From an uncultured Oscillibacter sp. (lineage in GTDB: Bacteria; Bacillota; Clostridia; Oscillospirales; Oscillospiraceae), in the NCBI GenBank assembly GCA_904393855.1, contig CAJFNE010000017.1:1-17833 (forward strand): a DNA stretch of 17,833 nt. Direction: 5' to 3'. Shown here piece after piece: positions 8,710 through 15,375 of this stretch. The position numbers and the translations under genes were made by a program. The stretch's first letter is position 1, and each line of letters starts with the position of its first letter. The notes under the pieces are model-generated. The model was not told the DNA's origin. It worked only from the letters and a program-made list of their open reading frames with translations, and ran no database searches.

Positions 8710-9141
8710 ATGGAGATCAATAGCTGCATCAATTTCATACTCTCCAACGCGCAAAACGCGGTACAAAATTATTTCAAGCGGGAGCTGCAGCAGTACGACA
8801 TCACCCCCTCCCAGTACGCCCTCCTGCAGTGCCTGCACACGCAGGACGGTCTTACCCCTTCTCAGCTGGCCCAGGCTCTGCGGCTGGACACCTCTTCCAT
8901 CACCGGCGTGCTGAGCCGGCTGGAGAAAAAGGGGCTCATCGACCGGGTCTACAACCAGGAGGACCGCCGGAGCGTATCCATCCACCTACGGGATGAGGGC
9001 AACGCCCTCTGGGCGCAGGTGGACCGAGTCATCGACGCCGCCAATGCCAAGATCACTCAGGGCCTGGACCAGGAGCACTACGAGCAGTTCCTCTCCGCCC
9101 TGGCGATTATCGAGGGCAATACCGTGGACAACAATCCCTGA
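8710..9141 (+). CDS. MarR-family transcriptional regulator
   Basis: 143 residues, typical for MarR dimers. The winged helix spans about residues 30-98: a TPSQLAQAL helix, recognition helix SSITGVLSRLEKKGLI, and the wing with the family hallmark D-R-R at 85-87. Helices before and after would form the dimer interface. The family represses or activates neighbouring genes in response to small ligands, often aromatic or oxidant compounds. It is divergent from acd-etfBA, so that operon and its own gene are the likely targets; the ligand is unknown. The ATG has a good GAGGAG site 8 nt upstream. It ends at a shared terminator with pncB. Confidence 0.93.
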   Translation: MEINSCINFILSNAQNAVQNYFKRELQQYDITPSQYALLQCLHTQDGLTPSQLAQALRLDTSSITGVLSRLEKKGLIDRVYNQEDRRSVSIHLRDEGNALWAQVDRVIDAANAKITQGLDQEHYEQFLSALAIIEGNTVDNNP

Positions 9142-9150
9142 AAACATGTG

Positions 9151-9187
9151 AAAAGCTCCTCCGGCCATGGGCCGGAGGAGCTTTTTT
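9151..9187. terminator. Bidirectional terminator between marR and pncB
   Basis: A perfect 16-bp stem (AAAAGCTCCTCCGGCC at 9151-9166, complement at 9170-9185) has a 3-nt ATG loop and ends in six T on the plus strand and four on the minus strand. It serves both converging genes. Confidence 0.93.
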
Positions 9188-9195
9188 GAATGGTA

Positions 9196-10638
9196 TTAGA
9201 TCCGACTCTCCCGCAGCAGCTTCTGCTTGATGTCCCACAGCTTCTGGCTCAGGTCCACATAGTAGCCGTGGGGGTTGTCAAACCGCTTGACCTCGTCCCA
9301 CAGGGTATCCACCTGCTCCAGGCAGTACTTCTGGATCTCCTGGAGGCTGGGCTGGTCGTAAACCAGTTCCCCGCCTTGGAAGACCCGCACCTGCAGGGGC
9401 CGCACGGTGAAATGGGTGTAGGTCTTGCGCTTCCAGGTGGCCATGGGGTCAAACAGCTCCAGGGGCTGCGTGGGGTCCACCGTCTCATCATGGACGGTGA
9501 TATAGTCCGCCTCCGCCTTGCCGGTGGTCTTGTCATAGATCCGGTAGAGGGTCTTGAAGTGGGGGTCCGTGATCTTGTCCACGTTTTCGCTGACCTTGAT
9601 CTTGGGCAGGATGTTCCCTGCCTGATCCTCCACGGCCACCAGCTTGTAGACGCCACCGAACACCGGCTGGCTGCTGGCGGTGATCATCCGCTCGCCCACG
9701 CCGAAGACGTCCACCTGGGCACCCTGCTGCAGCAGGTCCCGGATGATATATTCGTCCAGGGCGTTGGAGGCGGAGATCTGGCACTCCGTCCAGCCGGCCT
9801 CGTCCAGCATCTTCCGGGCCTCCCGGGTGAGATACGCCAGGTCGCCCGAGTCCAGCCGGATGCCGCACTGCGTGATGCCCCGGGGCCGGAGCACCTCATT
9901 GAAAGCCCGGATGGCATCCGGCACGCCGGACTTGAGGACATTATAGGTATCCACCAGCAGCGTGGCGTTGTGGGGATAGATCTCGCAGTAGGTCTTGAAT
10001 GCCTCATACTGGCTGTCGAACATCTGGACCCAGGAGTGGGCCATGGTTCCGCCGGCGGGCACGCCGTACAGCTGGTCGGAGATCGTGCAGGCCGTCCCCC
10101 TGCAGCCGCCGATAAAGGCCGCCCGGGCGCCGGACACAGCGCCGTCAATGCCCTGGGCCCGCCGGGAGCCGAACTCCAGCACCGTCCGCCCCTGTGCGGC
10201 CCGGACGATGCGGTTGGCCTTGGTGGCGATCAGGCTCTGGTGGTTCATGGTCAGCAGAGTAAACGTCTCAATCAGCTGGGCCTGGATGGCCGGCGCCCGC
10301 ACCGTCACCACCGGTTCCCGGGGGAAGATCGGCGTCCCTTCCGGCACCGCCCAGATGTCCCCGGTAAAGCGAAAGGTCCGAAGATACTCCAAAAACTCCT
10401 CGGAGAACAGTCCCCGCCGCCGCAGGTAGTCAAGATCCTCCTCGTTGAAATGCAGGTTCTGGATATAGTCGATCAGCTGGCTCAGACCCGCGCAGATGGC
10501 ATAGCCGCCCCCGTCCGGCACGCTGCGGAAAAACACGTCGAAATACGTAATCCGGTCCTGCATGTTCGCCTGAAAATAGCCGTTCCCCATGGTCAGCTCA
10601 TAGAAGTCGCAGAGCATGGTCAGATTCTGTTCCGTCAT
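9196..10638 (-). CDS. pncB: Nicotinate phosphoribosyltransferase
   Basis: 480 residues, the usual length of the bacterial form. It converts nicotinate and PRPP to nicotinate mononucleotide, coupled to ATP hydrolysis, in NAD salvage. The N terminus LTMLCDFYELTMGNGYF is the substrate-binding start typical of the family. Further landmarks are EFGSRRAQG at 155, H201 in GTMAHSWVQMF (candidate phosphorylated His), LLVDTYN, the phosphate-binding GIRLDSGDL, and SNALDEY. The ATG at 10638 has GAGG 9 nt upstream. It is a single-gene unit with its own promoter, divergent from pantothenate kinase. Confidence 0.95.
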   Translation of the reverse strand: MTEQNLTMLCDFYELTMGNGYFQANMQDRITYFDVFFRSVPDGGGYAICAGLSQLIDYIQNLHFNEEDLDYLRRRGLFSEEFLEYLRTFRFTGDIWAVPEGTPIFPREPVVTVRAPAIQAQLIETFTLLTMNHQSLIATKANRIVRAAQGRTVLEFGSRRAQGIDGAVSGARAAFIGGCRGTACTISDQLYGVPAGGTMAHSWVQMFDSQYEAFKTYCEIYPHNATLLVDTYNVLKSGVPDAIRAFNEVLRPRGITQCGIRLDSGDLAYLTREARKMLDEAGWTECQISASNALDEYIIRDLLQQGAQVDVFGVGERMITASSQPVFGGVYKLVAVEDQAGNILPKIKVSENVDKITDPHFKTLYRIYDKTTGKAEADYITVHDETVDPTQPLELFDPMATWKRKTYTHFTVRPLQVRVFQGGELVYDQPSLQEIQKYCLEQVDTLWDEVKRFDNPHGYYVDLSQKLWDIKQKLLRESRI

Positions 10639-10670
10639 CGTTTGACACCTCAATTCAGGTTATTGGTTTG

Positions 10671-10699
10671 ATTATAGGCGGTTTGTCCGAAAAAAGCAA
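10671..10699 (-). promoter_or_regulatory. Promoter of pncB
   Basis: A perfect -10 TATAAT (10671-10676) is preceded on the minus strand by a 17-nt spacer and a weak -35, TTGCTT (10694-10699). The weak -35 would suit an activated or modest promoter. No clear NiaR-type operator was recognised. Confidence 0.65.
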
Positions 10700-10814
10700 T
10701 TCCTTTTCTCCAGATTCTGCGGAACCCGCGGGCGGCGGCACACCGCTTGGAGCAAATCCCGCCCTGCCCGGAATTTCTATTTGTCATTTTTTTCACAGAC
10801 CGGAAAAATCTCAG

Positions 10815-10843
10815 TTGACAAAAGCCCCTCTCTCCCCTATGAT
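10815..10843 (+). promoter_or_regulatory. Promoter of the coaW operon
   Basis: A perfect -35 TTGACA (10815-10820), a 17-nt spacer and -10 TATGAT (10838-10843). The predicted start near 10850 leaves about 45 nt before the coaW ATG. Confidence 0.8.
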
Positions 10844-10894
10844 GGGGAATATCAGACGGCCGAGCCGTCAACGTGCGAAAGGAATCTGAGCGTC

Positions 10895-11734
10895 ATGGAT
10901 ATTATTTTGGGAATAGACATCGGCGGTTCCACCACCAAGGTCGTCGGCTTGGACGGCAATGGCAATCCCCTCTCCATGCTGCGGGTCCGGGCGGAGGACC
11001 AGCTCACCAGCCTCTTTGGCGCGCTGGGCAATTACCTCGCCAGCAACGGCCTGACGCTGCAGGATGTGCGCCAGGTGGTGCTCACCGGCGTCGGGGCCAG
11101 CTATCTGGACGGGGATATCTACGGGCTGCCCACCTATCGGGTGGATGAGTTCTCCGCCAGCGGCGCGGGGGCCCTGGCCCTCTCCGGGCAGGAGCGGGCC
11201 GTGGTGGCCACCATGGGCACGGGGACCGCTTTCCTGCTGGCCGAGAAAGACGGCGGCGTTCAGCATCTGTGCGGCAGCGGCATCGGCGGCGGCACCCTGG
11301 GCGGCTTGTGCCACAAGCTGGTGGGAATGGAGCGCTTCGGCCAGATCAAGAAGCTGGCCCTGGGCGGCGACCTGAGCCAGGTGGATCTGACCATCCGGGA
11401 TATCACGAAGAACCCCACCAAGACTTTGGACCCCACCCTCACCGCCGCCAACTTCGGCAACCTGGCGGAGGACGCCACCTGCGCCGATGTGGCCGCCGGC
11501 GTGGTGAATCTGGTGCTCCAGGCCATCGGCACCATGACGGTGCTGGCCTGCCGCTGCTGTGATACCAAGACGGTGGTCCTCACCGGCTCCATGACCACGC
11601 TGGATCAGGTAAAGCCGAATTTTGAGAATTTTGAACGGCTGTATGGCATCCATTATATCATCCCCGACAACGCCACTTTCGCCACCGCCATCGGCGCGGC
11701 GCTGTGCAGCCTGAGGCAAACGGCGGCAGACTGA
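10895..11734 (+). CDS. coaW: Type II pantothenate kinase
   Basis: 279 residues, near the 267 of Staphylococcus aureus CoaW. It phosphorylates pantothenate in the first step of CoA synthesis; the type II class is related to eukaryotic PanK and usually escapes CoA feedback. The ASKHA-fold ATP site GIDIGGSTTK is at residues 6-15. Next come TGVGASYL, E85 in YRVDEF (candidate for the conserved acidic residue), the second phosphate loop MGTGTAFL near 107-114, and GSGIGGGTLGGL at 127-138. The start is the ATG at 10895 with AAAGGAA 10 nt upstream; the open frame runs further but lies over the promoter. Its stop overlaps the next start by one base (TGATG). Confidence 0.92.
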   Translation: MDIILGIDIGGSTTKVVGLDGNGNPLSMLRVRAEDQLTSLFGALGNYLASNGLTLQDVRQVVLTGVGASYLDGDIYGLPTYRVDEFSASGAGALALSGQERAVVATMGTGTAFLLAEKDGGVQHLCGSGIGGGTLGGLCHKLVGMERFGQIKKLALGGDLSQVDLTIRDITKNPTKTLDPTLTAANFGNLAEDATCADVAAGVVNLVLQAIGTMTVLACRCCDTKTVVLTGSMTTLDQVKPNFENFERLYGIHYIIPDNATFATAIGAALCSLRQTAAD

Positions 11735-12126
11735 TGGACCTGGAATCTCTCCGCCTGGCGGAGGCGTTTTTCGCGGAAAAGCCGGAGCTTCTGCCGGTGG
11801 TCCGCGCTTTCCTGCTGGGGGCGCTGGACCGCTGGCCGGAGACGGAGATCGTCACGCAAAAGTCCCAGGTGGGACTGCGGGACCCGCGCCCTTTCTGTGC
11901 CCTCTCCACCCATGTGCGGTTCCCCCGGCAGCCGTCGCCTCACTATGTAACCCTGAGCCTCTTCCTGCCCCGGCGGCTGGACTCTTTGCGGATCGCGGCC
12001 GCGGTGGAGCCCTATCCCGGCCGGTGGACCCATCACATGCCCCTGTTCCGCCCGGAGGACCTGGACGCGGAGCTGTGGGCCTGGGTGGAACAAGCCCGGG
12101 CTTTCCGGTGCGGAGGCAGGCGATGA
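11734..12126 (+). CDS. DUF5655-like small protein
   Basis: 130 residues, soluble, no membrane segment. The sequence resembles DUF5655: an N-terminal helix with FFAEKPELLPVVRAFL, then KSQVGLRD, LSLFLPRRLDS, and the conserved EPYPGRWTHHMPL stretch near residue 100. The domain has no established function to my knowledge, so none is assigned. It starts in the coaW stop codon (1-nt overlap) and its own stop overlaps the HD-protein start by 4 nt (ATGA). Translation of the three is therefore probably coupled. The family name is from memory of the motif pattern. Confidence 0.8.
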   Translation: MDLESLRLAEAFFAEKPELLPVVRAFLLGALDRWPETEIVTQKSQVGLRDPRPFCALSTHVRFPRQPSPHYVTLSLFLPRRLDSLRIAAAVEPYPGRWTHHMPLFRPEDLDAELWAWVEQARAFRCGGRR

Positions 12127-13148
12127 ACACCCTCTGGTCTCTCTATCACCCGGCGATGCCGCCCTTTCTGCGGGAGCTGGCGGCAACGCCGCCCATGGCG
12201 CGGCTGCGGCAGGTGGGGATGAACTGCGGCTGTGAGTACACTGCCTTTCCCGGATTTTCCGGCTGGCTGCCCTACTCCCGGTTCGATCACAGCCTGGGCG
12301 TGGCATTGATCGTCTGGCACTTCACCGGCGACATCCGCCAGAGCGCAGCGGGGCTCCTCCACGATGTGGCCACCCCCGCCTTTGCCCATGTGGTGGACTT
12401 CCTCCACGGCGACTATCTGCGGCAGGAGTCTACCGAGGGGCGGACGGCAGAGCTGATCGATGCCTCGCCGGAGCTGCAGGCGGTCCTCCGGCGGTACCGG
12501 CTCACCACGGAGGATGTGGCGGACTACCGCCGCTACCCCATCGCCGATAACGACTCCCCCCATCTCTCCGCCGACCGGCTGGAATACACTCTGGGAGACC
12601 TGCGGTGCTATGGCTTCGCCGGGGCGGATGTCATCCGGGCGTTCTACGAGGACCTGACCGTCTGGCGGGATGAGGCAGGACGGCCGGAACTGGCCTTCCG
12701 TACGCGGGAGACCGCCTGCGCCTTTGCAAGTGCCGCCCTCTCTGTCTCCCGGGTCTATGTGGCGGACGAGGACCGCTTCGCCATGCAGGCCCTGGCGGAC
12801 CTGCTGCGGGATGCCGCGGCCCGGAATGTCCTGACGGAGGACGACCTGTACCTGACGGAGCCCCTGGTTATCCAAAAGCTGGAGGCAGACCCGGCCAGTG
12901 CCGCCCGGTGGCGCCGGTTCCGGTGCTTCCGCCGAGTGGAGCGACGGGCGAACCGGCCCGAGGACGGGATCTGGTACCGAATCCCCGCCAAGCTGCGGTA
13001 CATCGACCCGCTGGTGGTGGGCCAGGGCCGGGTCTCCCGACTGGACGGCGGGGTCCGGCGGACCCAGGAAGCGTTCCTGGCCACGGACTTTACCCGCTGG
13101 ATCGGTGTGCCGGAGGAGGCCGACCACAAGAACGACGGACAATTGTAG
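12123..13148 (+). CDS. HD-domain phosphohydrolase
   Basis: 341 residues. The metal-binding HD signature is H56 (RFDHSLGVAL), H80-D81 (AAGLLHDVATPAFAHV) and D151 (SADRLEYTLGDL). Its arrangement resembles the dGTPase/SAMHD1 branch more than the RelA/SpoT branch. HD enzymes hydrolyse phosphate esters or nucleotides. The substrate here is unknown and a dGTPase role is not claimed. The N-terminal MNCGCEYT segment is shared, as I recall, with a widespread Clostridia HD family. It starts with a 4-nt overlap on the DUF5655-like gene and ends 10 nt before the Cys-rich gene, within the coaW operon. Confidence 0.88.
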   Translation: MNTLWSLYHPAMPPFLRELAATPPMARLRQVGMNCGCEYTAFPGFSGWLPYSRFDHSLGVALIVWHFTGDIRQSAAGLLHDVATPAFAHVVDFLHGDYLRQESTEGRTAELIDASPELQAVLRRYRLTTEDVADYRRYPIADNDSPHLSADRLEYTLGDLRCYGFAGADVIRAFYEDLTVWRDEAGRPELAFRTRETACAFASAALSVSRVYVADEDRFAMQALADLLRDAAARNVLTEDDLYLTEPLVIQKLEADPASAARWRRFRCFRRVERRANRPEDGIWYRIPAKLRYIDPLVVGQGRVSRLDGGVRRTQEAFLATDFTRWIGVPEEADHKNDGQL

Positions 13149-13158
13149 GAGAAAAAGT

Positions 13159-13518
13159 ATGGATTACCGAGAAAAGGCTGTCCAGTGCGTGCGGGAGACG
13201 GTCCTGCCGGTCCAGCGGGCGCAATTTGAGGAGTGCGGCCGCAGTTTGGACGCCCAGTACCGGAAATACGGAGATACGGAGGTCTTTTTCGCCAGGGTCC
13301 TCCAGCCCGGACACCGCTACGAGGTGGGGTATCCCCGATGCGTCTGTCCCGAGGTGCTGGAGGGCGCTGTGACAGACGCCGCCCACTGTGAGTGCTCCCG
13401 GCAGAGTGTGCTGTATGTTCTGGAGCAGCTGCTGCCGGAAAAGCGGATCACCGTCCAGACCCTGGAGACGGTGCTGGGCGGCGGGAGCTGCTGCCGGTTC
13501 GTCGTCACCGTGGAATGA
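13159..13518 (+). CDS. Small Cys-rich protein of unknown function
   Basis: 119 residues, soluble, not confidently recognised. It has eight Cys, including two CxC pairs (C61-V-C63 and C77-E-C79) and a C-terminal C111-C112 in GGSCCRFVV. The two CxC pairs 14 residues apart could bind a metal, but this is inference. The C-terminal pattern (TLETVLGGG-x-CCRF) loosely recalls 4-vinyl-reductase and thiazoline-carboxylate hydrolase families, not enough to name it. The ATG has AGGAG 7 nt upstream, 10 nt after the HD gene stop. It is last gene of the coaW operon and is followed by a strong terminator. Confidence 0.8.
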   Translation: MDYREKAVQCVRETVLPVQRAQFEECGRSLDAQYRKYGDTEVFFARVLQPGHRYEVGYPRCVCPEVLEGAVTDAAHCECSRQSVLYVLEQLLPEKRITVQTLETVLGGGSCCRFVVTVE

Positions 13519-13530
13519 CGCTAGAAGCAA

Positions 13531-13567
13531 ACAGGAGCCCGATGCTGCGCATCGGGCTCCTGTCTTT
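13531..13567. terminator. Terminator between the coaW operon and CD1247-like gene
   Basis: A perfect 15-bp stem (ACAGGAGCCCGATGC at 13531-13545, complement at 13549-13563) has a TGC loop, followed by CTTT on the plus strand and TTTG on the minus strand. It sits between converging genes and can serve both. Confidence 0.85.
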
Positions 13568-13578
13568 ACACATCAGGG

Positions 13579-13998
13579 TTATTCCTGGTCCTCCGGCTCC
13601 ACATCCGCGGGCTCCTCATCCTCCGTCTCGCTCAAGTCAAACTCCAGCTTCTCGCCGCAGTTGGGGCAAAGCACCTCGCCATCCTCCAGGATGGACTCGT
13701 CGAAATAGATGGTCTCCCCGCAGGTGGGGCAGGTGGTGGCGTAGCAGTCCTCATCCTCGTCTTCTTCGTCGTACTCGTCTTCGAAGACCGCGTCCTCCAC
13801 ATCCTCCAGATCGTCGCTGACGGCGTCCAGGCCGTCGGCCAGCTCCGCCTGCTCGTCCCGGATGTCCTCCAGCTCCAAAGCGATATCTTCCAGCACATCC
13901 AGAATGGCGGAGAGCAGCTTGCCCTCCCGCTTTTCCGTATTCAGCTCCATGCCCTCGGCCAGACCCTTCAGATAGGCAACTCTCTCAGTGATCTCCAT
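13579..13998 (-). CDS. CD1247-like acidic zinc-ribbon protein
   Basis: 139 residues. The N terminus (MEITERVAYLKGLAEGMELN) matches my memory of the Clostridia CD1247 N-terminal domain. A helical, very acidic segment follows (about 30-85), likely coiled coil. Then comes a zinc ribbon with C90-P-T-C93 and C111-P-N-C114, and an acidic tail. The function is not established; a role with ribosomes or translation is suggested only by its place after efp. The start is the ATG at 13998, with AGGAG 8 nt upstream; an upstream in-frame ATG at 14019 lies before that site. It probably shares a transcript with efp, 74 nt upstream, interrupted by a hairpin. Confidence 0.88.
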   Translation of the reverse strand: MEITERVAYLKGLAEGMELNTEKREGKLLSAILDVLEDIALELEDIRDEQAELADGLDAVSDDLEDVEDAVFEDEYDEEDEDEDCYATTCPTCGETIYFDESILEDGEVLCPNCGEKLEFDLSETEDEEPADVEPEDQE

Positions 13999-14043
13999 GG
14001 TAATAGCTCCTTTCGTCATTCCAGTTTGGCGTTCTGCATAGAA

Positions 14044-14068
14044 AGGGGGGATGTGACTCCCCCCTGGA
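14044..14068 (-). terminator. Hairpin between efp and the CD1247-like gene
   Basis: AGGGGGGA and TCCCCCCT form an 8-bp stem with a 6-nt loop, starting 8 nt beyond the efp stop. On the minus strand it is followed by only a short TTC run. It looks like a partial terminator that could lower expression of the downstream gene. No separate promoter is visible for that gene. Confidence 0.55.
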
Positions 14069-14072
14069 TGCC

Positions 14073-14642
14073 TCAGTCCTTGCAGCGGCCCAGATACTCG
14101 CCGGTGCGGGTATCGATCTGGATCTTCTCTCCCTCGTTGATGAACAGGGGCACCTTGATCTGCGCGCCGGTCTCCAGCGTGGCGGACTTGGTCACGTTGG
14201 TGGCGGTGTCTCCCTTGACGCCGGGCTCGGTCTCCGTGACCACCAGGTCCACGAAGTTAGGCACCTCCACGGTGAAGACGCTGCCCTTGTAGCTCACCAG
14301 GGTGCACATGGTGTTCTCCTTGACGAACTGGAAGCCGTCGCCCAGCACGTCCTTGTTCAGGGGCACCATGTCGTAGGTCTCCGGGTCCATGAAGTAGTAC
14401 AGGTCCCCGTCGTTATAGCTGTACTCGGCGCTCTTGCGCTCCACGCTCCCCTGCTCGAACTTGGCGCTGGGGTTGAAAGCCTCCTCGCGGACGGCGCCGG
14501 TGATGACGTTCTTATACTTGGTCCGCACGAAAGCGGCGCCCTTGCCGGGCTTCACGTGCTGGAAGTCCACCACCAGCATGGGCTTTCCGTCCATCTCAAA
14601 AATCATACCCTTGCGGAAATCGCCGGCAGTAATCGTAGGCAT
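14073..14642 (-). CDS. efp: Translation elongation factor P
   Basis: 189 residues, slightly longer than the usual 185-188, with all three beta-barrel domains. EF-P binds between the P and E sites and helps ribosomes make Pro-Pro bonds. The tip of the domain I loop is VKPGKGAAF with Lys34, the residue that is modified in many bacteria (5-aminopentanol in Bacillus). No modification enzyme gene of the EpmA type is in the window. The ATG at 14642 has AGGAGG 8 nt upstream. A 20-codon ORF ends just inside that ribosome site. The gene has its own promoter directly after the yqeG-like gene. Confidence 0.97.
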   Translation of the reverse strand: MPTITAGDFRKGMIFEMDGKPMLVVDFQHVKPGKGAAFVRTKYKNVITGAVREEAFNPSAKFEQGSVERKSAEYSYNDGDLYYFMDPETYDMVPLNKDVLGDGFQFVKENTMCTLVSYKGSVFTVEVPNFVDLVVTETEPGVKGDTATNVTKSATLETGAQIKVPLFINEGEKIQIDTRTGEYLGRCKD

Positions 14643-14655
14643 ATACAGTTCCTCC

Positions 14656-14718
14656 TCACAAATCTTCCGAGAAAACGGCCTGCGGGGAGGACATTTTCTC
14701 TTTCTTCTGTTTGCTCAT
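14656..14718 (-). CDS. Possible 20-codon leader ORF upstream of efp
   Basis: Between the efp promoter and efp there is an ATG-initiated ORF of 20 codons, [20 protein letters not shown]. Its TGA stop is fused to the efp ribosome site (TGAGGAGG), an arrangement that allows translational coupling. Against it: its AAAGG site lies at or upstream of the predicted transcript start, so it would be nearly leaderless. It has no Pro-Pro stretch that would sense EF-P directly. It may be chance. Confidence 0.25.
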   Translation of the reverse strand: MSKQKKEKMSSPQAVFSEDL

Positions 14719-14732
14719 AAAATACCTTTGCT

Positions 14733-14761
14733 ATTTTATCCTATGTTGTCCGCTATTGCAA
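14733..14761 (-). promoter_or_regulatory. Promoter of efp
   Basis: On the minus strand -35 TTGCAA (14756-14761), a 17-nt spacer and -10 TAAAAT (14733-14738). The predicted start is near 14726, giving a leader of about 84 nt. Confidence 0.7.
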
Positions 14762-14789
14762 GCATTTTTCACCCATTTGCTGGTTTTTT

Positions 14790-15302
14790 TCACGGCGCCT
14801 TTTCCTGACGGCGGCGGCAGATGGCCTTAAAGGGGGCCTGCAGGGCGTGGAGCACCTTCTGCCAGGGCGTCACGGCACCCCCCAGGGGCTCCACCATCAG
14901 GGCCAAAACCCCGCAGCGGTTGGCCGCCAGCATATCCGTCAGCAGCTTGTCCCCCAGCATGGCGGTGTGGCTCCGGTCCGCGCCGGCGCGCTCCATAGCG
15001 GCCTCCAGCCCTCTTGTGGAGGGCTTGCCGGCGTGACCCTGGTAGGGGATGCCCAGGTCGGCGCAGAACTCAGTCACCCGGGTGCCGGAGCGGTTGTTGG
15101 ATACGATCATCACCGCGATGCCCGCGGCCGCCAGGTCCGCGATCCACGCCCGCAGCCGCGCGTCCGGCCGCCGCACAGATTTGGGGGCCAGGGTAAAATC
15201 CAGGTCACTGAGCAGCAGGGTGATGCCCCGCCGACGCAGATAGTCCGGCGTGACCTCCCCATAACTGGAGAACAGGCGATCCGGGATCAGAGAAAACGGC
15301 AT
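14790..15302 (-). CDS. YqeG-family HAD IIIA-type phosphatase
   Basis: 170 residues, the normal length of YqeG proteins. The HAD motifs are complete: motif I D33-L-D35-F-T37, motif II in MIVSNNR (Ser68), motif III Lys93 in GKPS, and motif IV GDKLLTD with D118 and D123. The nucleophile is D33. The family dephosphorylates small phosphate esters; some members act as phosphatidylglycerophosphate phosphatases (PTPMT-like role shown for related plant and cyanobacterial proteins). That role is not proven here, although a cardiolipin synthase is encoded about 10 kb away. The ATG at 15302 has AAGGA 5 nt upstream; the frame extends upstream across the promoter. No terminator is visible before the efp promoter. 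Confidence 0.9.
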   Translation of the reverse strand: MPFSLIPDRLFSSYGEVTPDYLRRRGITLLLSDLDFTLAPKSVRRPDARLRAWIADLAAAGIAVMIVSNNRSGTRVTEFCADLGIPYQGHAGKPSTRGLEAAMERAGADRSHTAMLGDKLLTDMLAANRCGVLALMVEPLGGAVTPWQKVLHALQAPFKAICRRRQEKAP

Positions 15303-15333
15303 AGATGTCCTTCCCTCCGCATACGTTTTTTTC

Positions 15334-15362
15334 AGTATACCAAATTTTTGCCGCCTATACAA
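15334..15362 (-). promoter_or_regulatory. Promoter of the yqeG-like gene
   Basis: On the minus strand -35 TTGTAT (15357-15362), a 17-nt spacer and -10 TATACT (15334-15339). It fills most of the 73-bp divergent gap. No good plus-strand promoter is seen for the GH18-like gene; TATACA at 15356-15361 is only a weak -10 candidate. Confidence 0.7.
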
Positions 15363-15375
15363 GGGGGAGTGCGCA

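Noticed and set aside
10639..10670. GGTGTCAAAC near the pncB start considered as a NiaR (niacin repressor) operator
   Set aside because: Only a half-site-like match with no clear inverted partner; too short to support.
9190..10671. Plus-strand ORF of 493 codons opposite pncB
   Set aside because: Antisense shadow; the minus-strand frame has all the nicotinate phosphoribosyltransferase landmarks, a promoter and a ribosome site.
10708..10755. Nested inverted repeats (CTCCA/TGGAG, GCGG/CCGC, central CCCGCGGG)
   Set aside because: They lie upstream of both divergent promoters, so neither transcript would contain them. GC-rich chance pairing is likely; a DNA-level operator cannot be excluded.
10668..10889. 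Small plus-strand ORF of 73 codons before coaW
   Set aside because: It overlaps both divergent promoters, has no good ribosome site, and its composition does not look coded.
12033..13142. Minus-strand ORF of 369 codons opposite the HD gene
   Set aside because: No ribosome site or domain, and the plus frame has the HD motif and tight operon overlaps.
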